Assembly: GCF_019431375.1 (NCBI RefSeq)
Contig: NZ_CP080267.1
Coordinates: forward strand, 372,001 to 436,000
Direction: 5' to 3'
DNA from: Alcanivorax sp.
GTDB taxonomy: Bacteria > Pseudomonadota > Gammaproteobacteria > Pseudomonadales > Alcanivoracaceae
Length of the DNA stretch: 64,000 nucleotides
Shown here: positions 36,163 through 45,711 of the stretch, piece by piece
Layout of the letters: each line of letters begins with the position of its first letter
How positions within the stretch are numbered: the first letter of the stretch is position 1
Notes under the pieces: generated by a model
Seen by the model: only the letters and a program-made list of their open reading frames with translations
Told to the model about the DNA's origin: nothing
The model's database searches: none
Program-made: the position numbers and the translations under genes

Positions 36163-37854
36163 CCCTCCTGCCACACTAATCAACAACAACACCACCAGCA
36201 CAATACTGATGCCTTTCCAGATACGAAGCTGCCGGACGTCGTTGTCGATGGCCGGTTTGCTGCTGCGTATCGGGCGGCGCAGGGCGTCGCGGAATTCGGC
36301 GGCATCGCTGAAGCGTTGTTTGGGTTGGCGTTGCAGGGCGATCTGCAGCACGTTGTTGATCCACAGTGGCACAAAGGCGTTGTGACCCTGCAGGGGCGGC
36401 AGGGGGCGGTGGGCGGATTTTTCGTAGCGGCCTTGCCATGGCAGGTCACCGGTGAGCATTTCATGAATGATCACCGCCGCAGAAAACAGGTCGCTCTGTT
36501 CGCTGGGGGCTTCGCCATCCACCAGTTCCGGAGCGGTGTAATCCCGGGTGCCGAGGGGAATACCTGCATTGTGTTGCTCCATGCCACGACAATGGCAACT
36601 GCCGAAATCCACGATCCGTACCAAACCGCTGGTATCCACCATGATGTTATCCGGTTTCAGATCGCCGTGAATCACATCGGCCCGGTGCAGGGCACGGATA
36701 CCGTTGAGTAACTGATCCGCCAGATACAGTTTTTCTTCCACCGCCACGTCCGGATGCTCTTTCAGCCACTGTTGCAGCGTGACGCCGTCGATGAACTCCA
36801 GGTGCTGATAAAGGCAACTGGGGTTCTCCGGCAGGGGCAGGGTGCGCAGCAGGTGGGCATTGCGCAGGCGCTGGCCTACCCAGCCTTCCATGACAAAACG
36901 CTCCAGGGCATCCCGGTCGTCTTCCAGATTCACCGACGGTGTCTTGAGTACCGATTGCTTGCCGGTTTCATCTTCCACCAGATACAGGTGGCTGCGCACA
37001 CTGGCATACAGCTCCCGCTTTACGGTGAAACCGTCCACACGGATACCGGGGCTCAGTGGCGGCGGCAGTGGCAGGCTGCCGCGCTGGCGCAGGGCTTCGT
37101 CGGCACTGGCGTCGGGCAGGCCATCTACCTGCAGCACCTGACAGCTCAGGTTGTCATCGCTACCGCTGGCCAGGGCCGCTTCCACCAGGCTGCGGGCGGC
37201 CACTTCCGGCTGTCCACTGCCACGCAGAATTCCCTGCATGCGGGCGCGGGAGAGGAAACCGTGTACGCCGTCACTGGTGAGCAGGAACACATCTCCCACC
37301 TGTAAATCGCTGCTGCTGTAATCCACATCCAGGCGGGTATCACCACCCATGACCCGGGTGAGCACTTGGCGGTTGTCGCCAATGATGCGGCTGTGGTCCC
37401 TGGTCAGGCACTCCAGTCGGTCATTGCGCAGTCGCCAGATGCGCGAATCTCCCACCTGGAATAAATGGGCTGTGCATGAGCGAAAAATTAACAGGGACAA
37501 AGTGCAAAGGTGACTTTCCCCTGCCTGGGTTTGCCGGCAAAGCCAGCGATTCAGGGCTTCCAGAACCCGTTGTGCGGAGCGAGGAACACTCCACAGGGCG
37601 GGAGTCGCGTAGTAGTCACTGATAAAGCCCAGCACACAGGACTCGGCAGCTTCCCGGGCTGCACCAGCGCTGGAGAGCCCATCCGCCAGGGCCGCGACGA
37701 TGCCCTTGGTACGCAACAGAGGGCCATCGGGGATCTGCATTGCCAGGGCATCTTGGTTATGCAACTTCTGGCCGGCATCGCTGTATTGCCCGATGCGGAC
37801 CTGCGGGTGCAGATCTGGCTCGGTGGTGTTTTCAGCGGCGGTGGATACATCCAT
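36157..37854 (-). CDS. PP2C phosphatase-Ser/Thr kinase fusion, membrane anchored
   Basis: Bifunctional protein: a PP2C-type phosphatase domain (about 15-250; HNQDALAMQIP, VAALADGLSSAG, FQVGDSRIWRL, LTSDGVHG) and a Hanks-type kinase domain (about 270-535; HGDLKPDNIMVD, RIVDFGSCHC, TRDYTAPEL), then a C-terminal membrane helix. I prefer the ATG at 37854 (GGAG upstream, 565 residues) to the TTG at 37893. A homologous kinase gene sits between nirB and the nitrate transporter in Pseudomonas aeruginosa (PA1782), so a role with nitrate assimilation is likely but its target is unknown. Confidence 0.88.
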   Translation of the reverse strand: MDVSTAAENTTEPDLHPQVRIGQYSDAGQKLHNQDALAMQIPDGPLLRTKGIVAALADGLSSAGAAREAAESCVLGFISDYYATPALWSVPRSAQRVLEALNRWLCRQTQAGESHLCTLSLLIFRSCTAHLFQVGDSRIWRLRNDRLECLTRDHSRIIGDNRQVLTRVMGGDTRLDVDYSSSDLQVGDVFLLTSDGVHGFLSRARMQGILRGSGQPEVAARSLVEAALASGSDDNLSCQVLQVDGLPDASADEALRQRGSLPLPPPLSPGIRVDGFTVKRELYASVRSHLYLVEDETGKQSVLKTPSVNLEDDRDALERFVMEGWVGQRLRNAHLLRTLPLPENPSCLYQHLEFIDGVTLQQWLKEHPDVAVEEKLYLADQLLNGIRALHRADVIHGDLKPDNIMVDTSGLVRIVDFGSCHCRGMEQHNAGIPLGTRDYTAPELVDGEAPSEQSDLFSAAVIIHEMLTGDLPWQGRYEKSAHRPLPPLQGHNAFVPLWINNVLQIALQRQPKQRFSDAAEFRDALRRPIRSSKPAIDNDVRQLRIWKGISIVLVVLLLISVAGGF

Positions 37855-37903
37855 CCTCAACTCTCCTTGGGTTGGCACGGGTTTCTCACTCAATCCCTGC
37901 AGT

Positions 37904-38052
37904 TACAAGCTTCAAGCTGCAACGCGACCCTGGCCTGATTGTATTTTCATGGCACGTGGCCGCGCTCCGGGTGCCGGGCGCGGCTCGTAACGTTCGGGGT
38001 TTATGAAATATCCAAACGCGTTGTAGCTCGAGGCTTGCAGCGTGTAGCTTGT
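37904..38052. repeat. Imperfect inverted repeat between kinase and transporter
   Basis: ACAAGCTTCAAGCTGCAACGCG (37906-37926 region) faces an inverse ending ACGCGTTGTAGCTCGAGGC (38016 onward). A GC-rich hairpin lies between. It shows seven-base periodicity like the other heptamer elements. There is no gene in this gap. Confidence 0.6.
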
Positions 38053-38056
38053 CTCA

Positions 38057-39526
38057 TTAGCCCACCTCAATGAGTTGAACTTCGCCTTTCTCGTCGATTT
38101 CCGCAATGTGTCCTTTCGGTTCATCCAGGAACTGTACGGCAGCCAGGGCCACGGCGGCACTGGCGGCAATCACCAGGAAAAAGGTGGACGGATCCACAAA
38201 GGTCAGCACGGTCAGGAAGATGACGGCGCCAGCATTGCCGTAGGCGCCCACCATGCCGGCAATCTGCCCGGTCAAGCGGCGCTTAATCAATGGCACGGTG
38301 GCAAACACGGCCCCTTCACCGGCCTGCACAAAGAATGAGCAGCACATGGTGGCAACCACTGCCAGGGCAATAGGCCAGCTGCTGCCGATCTGGCTCATCA
38401 GCCCGTAACCCAGCATCAGGCCGCAGAGCAGAATGGCCAGGGATTTCTTGCGCCCGAACTTGTCGGACACCCAGCCACCGCCGGGGCGTGCCACCAGGTT
38501 CATGAAGGCATAGCCGGAGGCCAGCAGACCGGCGGTCACCGCGCTCAGGCTGAAGGTATCGGTAAAGAACAGGGGCAGCATGGACACCACCGCCAGCTCG
38601 GAGCCGAAAGTCACCATATAGGCCAGATCCAGAATCGCCACCTGTTTGAAGCTGTAGCGGTCGTGCTCGGGCACGCCTTCCTTCAGGTGTTCACGGTTTA
38701 CTCGCCAGGCCTGGCCAAGCTGAACCACCGCCAGGCTGATAATCAGGGCGCCAAGCAGTATCTGTGTGGTCTGGCCGAACAGATTCAGGTTGGTGGGCCC
38801 GAGGCGCCAGACAATGACCAGCAGCGCGATATACAGGGGCAGGCTCATGGCCAGGTAAAAGAACAGGTCTTTCCTGGTGCTTACTTCCAGGGCACCGGCT
38901 TTCTTCGGCTTGAAGTAAGAGGAGCCTTGGGGGGTATTGCGTGCCCGCCAGAGGAAGAACATGCCGTACAAAAAGGCCACCGCGCCGGTGGTGGCAATGG
39001 CCCAGCGCCAGCCGTCATCACCGCCGTAAAGCAGCGCGAGGGACGGCAGGGTAATCGCCGCTGCGGCGGAACCGAAGTTGCCCCAGCCGCCATAGACGCC
39101 TTCTGCCAGGCCCACTTCCCGGGCCGGGAACCATTCGCTGATCAGGCGGATGCCCACCACAAAGCCGGCTCCCACAAAGCCCATCAGCAGACGGGTTACC
39201 GCCAGCTGTTCATAGGTGGTGGAAAGAGCAAACGCCCAGCAGGGAAGTGCGGCCAGCATCAGCAGCGAGCCAAACACCAGCCGGGGGCCGAAGCGATCTA
39301 CCAGGGAACCGATAACCACCCGGGCGGGAATGGTCAGCGCCACGTTGAGAATCAGCAACGCCTTGATCTGGTCGGCGGTGAGGTCGAAGGCTTCCCGCAG
39401 GTGCCCCATTAACGGGGCATGCGAAAACCAGACAACAAAGGTAATAAAGAAGGCCAGCCAGCTAAGATGCAACAGGCGGATGCGTGGTGCGGAAAAATTC
39501 AGGATGTTCAGTTTGTCTGTGCTCAT
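38057..39526 (-). CDS. narK: NarK/NasA-type nitrate/nitrite MFS transporter (copy 1)
   Basis: Twelve-helix major facilitator of the nitrate/nitrite porter family, inner membrane. The signature GLAEGVYGGWGNFGSAAA is present, with WFSHAPLMGHLREAF near the N-terminus and a second nitrate-type motif, ARPGGGWVSDKFGRKKS. I start it at the ATG 39526 (GGAG six bases upstream, 489 residues); a longer frame includes 65 extra residues that no homologue would need and that cover the promoter. It is closely similar to the next copy. A sigma-54 promoter lies 46 bases upstream. Confidence 0.92.
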   Translation of the reverse strand: MSTDKLNILNFSAPRIRLLHLSWLAFFITFVVWFSHAPLMGHLREAFDLTADQIKALLILNVALTIPARVVIGSLVDRFGPRLVFGSLLMLAALPCWAFALSTTYEQLAVTRLLMGFVGAGFVVGIRLISEWFPAREVGLAEGVYGGWGNFGSAAAAITLPSLALLYGGDDGWRWAIATTGAVAFLYGMFFLWRARNTPQGSSYFKPKKAGALEVSTRKDLFFYLAMSLPLYIALLVIVWRLGPTNLNLFGQTTQILLGALIISLAVVQLGQAWRVNREHLKEGVPEHDRYSFKQVAILDLAYMVTFGSELAVVSMLPLFFTDTFSLSAVTAGLLASGYAFMNLVARPGGGWVSDKFGRKKSLAILLCGLMLGYGLMSQIGSSWPIALAVVATMCCSFFVQAGEGAVFATVPLIKRRLTGQIAGMVGAYGNAGAVIFLTVLTFVDPSTFFLVIAASAAVALAAVQFLDEPKGHIAEIDEKGEVQLIEVG

Positions 39527-39571
39527 GATCACTCCATCACAACGGATGTGTTCGGCGGTTTCAGTGATTAA

Positions 39572-39586
39572 GCAAGGGTTGTGCCA
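39572..39586 (-). promoter_or_regulatory. Sigma-54 promoter of first transporter
   Basis: On the minus strand TGGCAC-N5-TTGC, an exact -24/-12 match. GGTGCA-type NtrC half-sites occur upstream near 39623 and 39647. Confidence 0.85.
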
Positions 39587-39770
39587 CTTTTTAAGTTGTT
39601 GTTTTTTAATGGAAAATATATTGGTGCATGAAAAATGATGAAATTTGGTGCGGCAGAATGAGGCTGGAGCACGATTCGCTGCCTGGAAGTCATCCTGTTT
39701 TGAGGCATGAAGCGTGGGCATGACTGGTGCACGACCGGGCTCGATATGGTGAGCCCGGCCGTTATGCTGT

Positions 39771-41243
39771 TCAGCCCACTTCGATCAGTTGTACGCGACC
39801 ATCTTCGTCTACTTCTGCGATGTGTCCTTTGGGCTCATTCAGAAACTGGACAGCAGCCAGCACCAGGGCGGCACTGGCGGCAATCACCAGGAAGAAGGTG
39901 CTGGCGTCCACAAAGGTCAGTACGGTCAGAAAAATGACGGCGCCAGCATTGCCGTAGGCGCCCACCATGCCTGAGATCTGGCCTGTCAGCCGGCGCTTGA
40001 TCAGGGGGACGGTGGCAAATACGGCACCGGCGCCACCCTGCACAAAGCAGGAACAGACCATGGTGGCGGCCATCGCCAGGAGCACCGGCCAGCCGCTGTC
40101 GATCTGGCTGAGCAGCAGAAAGCCGAGCAACAGGCCGGTGATCAGAATACTCAAGGATTTCTTTCGGCCAATGCGATCGGACAGCCAGCCGCCACCGGGG
40201 CGGGCTATCAGGTTGGTGAATGCAAAGCCCGATGCCAGCAGACCGGCTGTTACCGGCGTCACTTCCGCAAAGGTATCCAGGAAAAACAGTGGCAGCATGG
40301 ATTTGACCGCCAATTCGGCACCAAAGGTAATGAAGTAGGACAAATCAAGAATGGCCACCTGTTTGAAGGGGTAGCTGTCCTGCTCCGGTGCGGGCTGTTG
40401 CAGGCGTTCCTTGTTCACTTTCCATATCTGGGAAAACTGAATAGCGGCCAGGGCCAGCACAAAGGCGGCTGCCGCCCCCTGTGTGCCTACACCATAAAGG
40501 TCAAAGCCCTGGGGCCCCAGGCGCCAGACGATGACAAACAAGGCCAGGTACAGTGGCAGGCTGGCCCCTATGTAGAAGAACAGGTCACGTCGGTTACTGA
40601 CTTCCAGCGCTGTGGCCTTCTTGGGTTTGAAGTAGGAGGCTCCGGCCGGCGTGTTACGGGCGCGCCAGAGAAAGATCAGACCGTACAGAAAAGAAAGGAT
40701 ACCGGTGCAGGCGATCGCCCAGCGCCAGCCATCTTCGCCGCCGAACAGCAGGGCGAGGGAGGGCAGGGTGACATAGGAGGCAAAAGCGCCGAAGTTGCCC
40801 CAGCCGCCATAGACGCCTTCGGCCAGGCCCACTTCCCGGGCCGGGAACCATTCGCTGATAAGCCGGATGCCGACCACAAATCCCGCGCCAACAAAGCCAA
40901 GCAGCAGGCGTGTCACGGCCAACTGTTCAAAGCTGTTGGCCATGGCAAAGGCCCAGCATGGAAAAGCCGCGACGATAAGTAATGTACCGAACACAATCCG
41001 TGGCCCATAGCGATCCACAAGCGAGCCGATCACGACCCGTGCCGGGATGGTCAGAGCTACATTGAGAATCAGCAGGGCTTTTACCTGTTCGCTACTCAGA
41101 TCAAACACCTCGCGCAGATGGCCCATCAGCGGCGCGTGGGAAAACCACAGTGCGAAGCTGATAAAGAAGGCCAGCCAACTCAGGTGCAGCAGGCGAATGC
41201 GGGGAAGGGACAGGTTAAGCAGATTCAGTCTTTCTGCGCTCAT
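39771..41243 (-). CDS. narK: NarK/NasA-type nitrate/nitrite MFS transporter (copy 2)
   Basis: Paralogue of the preceding transporter, 490 residues from ATG 41243 (GGAG upstream). Same signatures: WFSHAPLMGHLREVF, GLAEGVYGGWGNFGAFAS, ARPGGGWLSDRIGRKKS, and an almost identical C-terminus (LIEVG end). Tandem duplication is obvious, and both copies are intact. It has its own sigma-54 promoter. One copy might prefer nitrite or differ in affinity. Confidence 0.92.
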   Translation of the reverse strand: MSAERLNLLNLSLPRIRLLHLSWLAFFISFALWFSHAPLMGHLREVFDLSSEQVKALLILNVALTIPARVVIGSLVDRYGPRIVFGTLLIVAAFPCWAFAMANSFEQLAVTRLLLGFVGAGFVVGIRLISEWFPAREVGLAEGVYGGWGNFGAFASYVTLPSLALLFGGEDGWRWAIACTGILSFLYGLIFLWRARNTPAGASYFKPKKATALEVSNRRDLFFYIGASLPLYLALFVIVWRLGPQGFDLYGVGTQGAAAAFVLALAAIQFSQIWKVNKERLQQPAPEQDSYPFKQVAILDLSYFITFGAELAVKSMLPLFFLDTFAEVTPVTAGLLASGFAFTNLIARPGGGWLSDRIGRKKSLSILITGLLLGFLLLSQIDSGWPVLLAMAATMVCSCFVQGGAGAVFATVPLIKRRLTGQISGMVGAYGNAGAVIFLTVLTFVDASTFFLVIAASAALVLAAVQFLNEPKGHIAEVDEDGRVQLIEVG

Positions 41244-41284
41244 GACGACTCCATGCATGGGCGATTAACGATGCGTAGCAATGA

Positions 41285-41299
41285 GCAACTTCTGTGCCG
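41285..41299 (-). promoter_or_regulatory. Sigma-54 promoter of second transporter
   Basis: Minus strand CGGCAC-N5-TTGC: the invariant GG and GC are ten bases apart; only the first T of the consensus differs. About 42 bases before the start codon. Confidence 0.75.
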
Positions 41300-41383
41300 C
41301 CTGGCTAACTTGTTGTTTTCTATTGATAAATGCCCGTGGAGAGTCGTGAACAACCAAACCGGTGCGCAAATCAGGAGCGTTTT

Positions 41384-41400
41384 TGTGCCATTAGGGTGCA
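41384..41400. promoter_or_regulatory. Candidate NtrC-binding site
   Basis: TGTGCC-N5-GGTGCA matches the palindromic NtrC consensus TGCACC-N5-GGTGCA at 10 of 12 positions. It lies about 85 bases upstream of the transporter promoter and 110 upstream of the nirB promoter, so it could serve both as a shared enhancer. Confidence 0.5.
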
Positions 41401-41509
41401 TGAAAATGTGCATTTTTCTCGTGCACGCACGCATTAAAAGAAAGCAGTTTTTCTGTGGTTATTGCCTGGTAATGGCAAAAAACCAATATAAAACAGTATC
41501 TTGCAAAGT

Positions 41510-41524
41510 TGGCACAAGGGTTGC
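41510..41524 (+). promoter_or_regulatory. Sigma-54 promoter of nirBD-nas operon
   Basis: TGGCAC (41510-41515), AAGGG, TTGC (41521-41524): exact consensus. It lies 42 bases before the nirB ATG. It also shows that the nirB frame extension to 41509 is not translated. Confidence 0.9.
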
Positions 41525-41565
41525 TTTGGTCAGGGCGTCAGTCATGCACCGCGAGGGTGAGCCTT

Positions 41566-44094
41566 ATGGCAAAGCAACAACTTCTACTTATTGGCCACGG
41601 CATGGTGGGTCAACGTTATCTGGAGTCTCTGGTGGCCCAGGGTGGCCGCGAGCACTTCGACATTACCGTACTGTGTGCCGAGCCGCTGCCGGCCTATGAC
41701 CGCGTGGGGCTAACCAGCTACTTTTCCGGCAAGACCGCCGAGGACCTGTCACTGGTTCCGCAGGGGTTCTTTGCCGAGCACGACATTACGCTGAAGCTGA
41801 ATACCAAGGCGGACGCCATTGATCGTGCGGCACGCACCGTAACCACCAATACCGGTGAGACCCTGAGTTACGACAAACTGGTGCTGGCTACCGGTTCCTA
41901 TCCGTTCGTGCCGCCGATTCCAGGCAACGATCGGGACAACTGTTTCGTGTACCGCACCATCGATGATCTGGATGCCATTATTGCTGCCAGTAAAACTAGC
42001 AAGGTCGGCACCGTGGTGGGTGGCGGTCTGCTGGGTCTGGAAGCGGCAAAGGCCCTGCACGATCTGGGCCTGCAAACCCATGTGGTGGAGTTCGCGCCGC
42101 GTCTGATGGCCGTGCAGGTGGATGACTTTGGTGGTGGCCTGCTCAAGGACAAGATCCATGAACTGGGCGTCACCGTGCACACCAGCACCGGTACCAAAGA
42201 CATTGTCGACGGCGAAACCTGCAAGCACCGCATGAACTTCGGTGACGACAAGCACCTGGAAACCGACGTTATTGTGTTTTCTGCCGGTATTCGTCCCCAG
42301 GACGAACTGGCCCGTGCCTGCGAGCTGGATATCGGTGAGCGTGGCGGTGTTGTGGTGAACAACCACTGTGTCACCTCCGATGACAGCATTTATGCCATCG
42401 GCGAAGTGGCGCTGTGGGAAGGCCGCATCTTTGGTCTGGTAGCGCCGGGTTACCAGATGGCGGAGATCGCCGCCGAACATTTGATGGGCAAGTGCGAGCA
42501 GCAGTTCACCGGTGCTGACATGAGCACCAAACTGAAACTGATGGGCGTGGATGTGGCCTCCATCGGTGATGCCCATGGCAACACCCCGGGCTCACGCAGC
42601 ACCGTGTTCATGGACCAGACTGCGGGTATTTACAAGAAGGCAGTGATTAGCGAGTGCGGCAAGAAACTGCTGGGCGCAGTACTGGTGGGCGACGCCAACG
42701 ACTACGGCAACCTGCTGCAGCTGTGTCTGAACGAGATGGACCTGCCCGGTGATCCGGCAGCACTGGTGGCGCCGGTATCCGATGGCGCGCCCCTGCTGGG
42801 TGCCGATGCCCTGCCGGACACCGCGCAGATCTGTTCCTGTAACAACGTATCCAAAGGTGATCTGTGTGCTGCCATTGACGATGGCGCCATGACCGTGGGT
42901 GACCTGAAATCCTGCACCAAGGCCTCTGCTACCTGTGGTGGTTGCTCGGCACTGGTGAAACAGGTGCTGGACAGCGAACTGGAAAAACGTGGCGTGGAAG
43001 TGAACAACCACCTCTGCGAACACTTCCCGTATTCCCGCCAGGAAATCTATCACCTGGTGCGGGTAGGGCAGATCACCACCTTTGACGAGCTGCTGGAAAA
43101 ACACGGTAGCGGTGAAGGCTGTGACATCTGCAAACCCACAGCGGCTTCCGTGCTGGCGTCCTGCTGGAACGATTATGTCCTGAACAAGCCCCACGCGGGT
43201 CTGCAGGACACCAACGATTACTTTCTCGGCAACCTGCAGCGTGACGGTACCTATTCTGTCGTGCCGCGCGTTGCCGGCGGTGAAATCACCCCGGACAAGC
43301 TGATCGTACTCGGTGAAGTGGCCAAGAAGTATGACCTCTACACCAAGATCACTGGCGGCCAGCGGGTGGATCTGTTTGGTGCCCGCGTGGAGCAGCTGCC
43401 GGATATCTGGCGCACCCTGGTGGATGCTGGTTTTGAAACCGGTCACGCCTACGGCAAGTCCCTGCGTACCGTGAAATCCTGTGTGGGTTCCACCTGGTGC
43501 CGCTACGGGGTGAAAGATTCGGTAGGCACCGCTATCCAGGTGGAAGAGCGTTACAAAGGTTTGCGCAGCCCGCACAAAATCAAGATGGCTGTCAGTGGCT
43601 GTACCCGTGAATGTGCCGAAGCACAGAGCAAGGACGTGGGTGTGATCGCCACCGAGAAAGGCTGGAACCTGTATGTGTGCGGCAACGGTGGCATGCGTCC
43701 GCGCCACGCGGATCTGTTCGCCTCGGATCTCACCGACGAAGAGCTGATCAAGACCGTCGACCGCTTCCTGATGTTCTACATCAAGACTGCCGACCGTCTG
43801 CAGCGTACCAGCGTCTGGCTGGAAAACCTGGAAGGTGGCCTGGACTACCTGAAGGAAGTGATTCTGGAAGATTCCCTGGGCATCGGTGCCGAGTTGGAAG
43901 CGGAAATGGCCCACGTGATCGACACTTACCAGTGTGAGTGGAAGACCACCATCGAAGACGACGAAGCGGTGAAACGCTTCAAGCACTTCGTCAACGATGA
44001 CAGCGCCGACGACAACCTGAAGTACGTGCGTGAGCGCGGTCAGCGTCGTCCGGCCTATGAGCATGAACGTATCGAACTGGTCGAGGAGGCATGA
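41566..44094 (+). CDS. nirB: Assimilatory nitrite reductase [NAD(P)H], large subunit
   Basis: Reduces nitrite to ammonium with six electrons from NAD(P)H. The 842 residues comprise an FAD/NAD reductase module (LIGHGMVGQRYLESL, VLATGSYPFVPPIPG, VGGGLLGLEAAKAL), BFD-like [2Fe-2S] domains (CSCNNVSKGD near 422; CTKASATCGGC), and the sulfite/nitrite reductase core. The siroheme-[4Fe-4S] cysteines are in KSCVGSTWCRYG (near 640) and SGCTRECAEA (near 677). The ATG at 41566 follows GAGGGTGAG. First gene of the sigma-54 driven operon. Confidence 0.97.
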   Translation: MAKQQLLLIGHGMVGQRYLESLVAQGGREHFDITVLCAEPLPAYDRVGLTSYFSGKTAEDLSLVPQGFFAEHDITLKLNTKADAIDRAARTVTTNTGETLSYDKLVLATGSYPFVPPIPGNDRDNCFVYRTIDDLDAIIAASKTSKVGTVVGGGLLGLEAAKALHDLGLQTHVVEFAPRLMAVQVDDFGGGLLKDKIHELGVTVHTSTGTKDIVDGETCKHRMNFGDDKHLETDVIVFSAGIRPQDELARACELDIGERGGVVVNNHCVTSDDSIYAIGEVALWEGRIFGLVAPGYQMAEIAAEHLMGKCEQQFTGADMSTKLKLMGVDVASIGDAHGNTPGSRSTVFMDQTAGIYKKAVISECGKKLLGAVLVGDANDYGNLLQLCLNEMDLPGDPAALVAPVSDGAPLLGADALPDTAQICSCNNVSKGDLCAAIDDGAMTVGDLKSCTKASATCGGCSALVKQVLDSELEKRGVEVNNHLCEHFPYSRQEIYHLVRVGQITTFDELLEKHGSGEGCDICKPTAASVLASCWNDYVLNKPHAGLQDTNDYFLGNLQRDGTYSVVPRVAGGEITPDKLIVLGEVAKKYDLYTKITGGQRVDLFGARVEQLPDIWRTLVDAGFETGHAYGKSLRTVKSCVGSTWCRYGVKDSVGTAIQVEERYKGLRSPHKIKMAVSGCTRECAEAQSKDVGVIATEKGWNLYVCGNGGMRPRHADLFASDLTDEELIKTVDRFLMFYIKTADRLQRTSVWLENLEGGLDYLKEVILEDSLGIGAELEAEMAHVIDTYQCEWKTTIEDDEAVKRFKHFVNDDSADDNLKYVRERGQRRPAYEHERIELVEEA

Positions 44095-44096
44095 GC

Positions 44097-44441
44097 ATGA
44101 ACAGTTCCGTAGCCGTGGAATGGAAAGCCGTGTGCAAGCTCGATGATGTACTGCCGGGCACCGGGGTGGGCGTACGCCTGCCCGGTGGCCAGGCGGCCCT
44201 GTTCCGCACCCGCGATGGCAGCCTGTACGCGCTGGACAACCTGGACCCGTTCAGCCAGGCCAATGTGCTGAGCCGGGGCATCCTGGGCTCGCTGGGTGAC
44301 AAGCGGGTGGTGGCATCGCCGATCTACAAGCAGCATTTCGATCTGGAAACCGGGCAGTGTCTGGAAGATGAAGAGGTCTCACTCACGGTCTATCCGGTAC
44401 AAGTGGAAGGTGACGTGATCAAACTGGCCATTCCGGCCTGA
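44097..44441 (+). CDS. nirD: Nitrite reductase small subunit
   Basis: Rieske-fold partner of NirB, 114 residues. It lacks the Cys/His cluster ligands, as assimilatory NirD proteins normally do, and shows PGTGVGVRLPGGQAALFRT and SPIYKQHFDLETGQC. The ATG at 44097 is favoured by GGAGG seven bases upstream; an ATG at 44091 overlaps the nirB stop but is too close to that site. Confidence 0.93.
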   Translation: MNSSVAVEWKAVCKLDDVLPGTGVGVRLPGGQAALFRTRDGSLYALDNLDPFSQANVLSRGILGSLGDKRVVASPIYKQHFDLETGQCLEDEEVSLTVYPVQVEGDVIKLAIPA

Positions 44442-44463
44442 ATACCGCAAAGGCGATGTAGTA

Positions 44464-45711
44464 ATGAAGCGACTGGTGGTAATTGGTAACGGCATGGCGG
44501 CTTGCCGCCTGCTGGAAGAGCTCACCCGCCTGGCACCGGATCTGTATCAGATCACGGTGGTGGGGGAGGAGCCCTTTGCCGGTTACAACCGGGTCATGCT
44601 GTCGCCCTTGCTGTGTGGCGGCACGGACGAGCAGACCATTACGACCTATCCCCATCAATGGTATCGCGAGCGGGGTATCCGTCTGATTACCGGCTCACCG
44701 GTGGTGGAGATTCACCGCCATCGTCGCCAGGTGATGACGGCGGCAGGTCATGTGCTCGACTATGATCGTCTGCTGCTGGCCACCGGCGCGGCACCGCGTC
44801 AGCTGCCGGTGGACGGCGTGGCATTGAAGGGCGTCATGAGCTTTCGCGATCTGCATGACGTCAGAAAGTTGTTGTCGCTCTCGGCCGCCCGTGTGGTGGT
44901 CGTGGGCGGCGGCTTTTTAGGGTTGGAGGCGGCCGATGCGCTGGTGAAACAGGGCCATGACGTGACCCTGGTACACAGCCGTGGCCATCTGCTCAACCAG
45001 CAACTGGATGAAGCGGCAGGGCATCGCCTGCAACAGGATCTGGAAGCCCGGGGCTTGAAGTTCGTCATGCAGGCGCGCACCCAATCCATCGAAGACAATG
45101 GCCACGGCGGTGTCGCGGCCGTACACCTGGGCGATGGTCAGCGCCTGCCCGCCGACTATGTGGTGCAGGCGGTGGGCATCGTGCCCCGTGCCGAGCTGGC
45201 TGCCCGGGCAGGCCTGACCGTGAATCAGGGCATCCGCGTGGACGACACCCTGCAAACGTTCGACCCGGCCATCTATGCCATCGGTGAATGTGTGGAGCAT
45301 CGCCAGCGCACCTTCGGGTTGGTAGCACCCTTGTATGAGCAGGCATCAGTGTGCGCCAGCCATCTGGCCGAGCTGGGCCATCGGCGTTATCTGTATGCGG
45401 ACACCGCCACCCGGTTGAAAATTTCCGGTATTGATCTGGTGTCTTTCGGCGATTTTGGTGGCGAGCAGGAGGGCGTTGAAAGCGATACCCTGCAACTAGC
45501 GTTGCCCGGTGGTTATCGTCGTCTGCAAATTCGCGACAATCGCATTGTCGGCATGGTGCTGTATGGCGACGTGGCCGAAGCCCCTTTCTACGAAACCCTG
45601 TGGCGGAACCAGACCGACATCAGTGCGGTACGCGCCACCCTGTTACTGGGTGAGGCCTTCTGCAACCTGCCCGGCGATGGTGGCGACAAGCAGGAGGAAA
45701 TTGCCGCATGA
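44464..45711 (+). CDS. FAD-dependent NAD(P)H oxidoreductase (nitrate reductase electron transfer)
   Basis: The 415-residue flavoprotein has an FAD motif VVIGNGMAACRLLEEL, GYNRVMLSPLL, LLLATGAAPRQLP, the NAD motif VVVGGGFLGLEAADAL and the late FAD motif IYAIGECVEH. It resembles the N-terminal half of NirB and Klebsiella NasC. Located between nirD and the nitrate reductase, with a four-base overlap into the latter, it most likely passes electrons from NADH to NasA. Confidence 0.88.
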   Translation: MKRLVVIGNGMAACRLLEELTRLAPDLYQITVVGEEPFAGYNRVMLSPLLCGGTDEQTITTYPHQWYRERGIRLITGSPVVEIHRHRRQVMTAAGHVLDYDRLLLATGAAPRQLPVDGVALKGVMSFRDLHDVRKLLSLSAARVVVVGGGFLGLEAADALVKQGHDVTLVHSRGHLLNQQLDEAAGHRLQQDLEARGLKFVMQARTQSIEDNGHGGVAAVHLGDGQRLPADYVVQAVGIVPRAELAARAGLTVNQGIRVDDTLQTFDPAIYAIGECVEHRQRTFGLVAPLYEQASVCASHLAELGHRRYLYADTATRLKISGIDLVSFGDFGGEQEGVESDTLQLALPGGYRRLQIRDNRIVGMVLYGDVAEAPFYETLWRNQTDISAVRATLLLGEAFCNLPGDGGDKQEEIAA

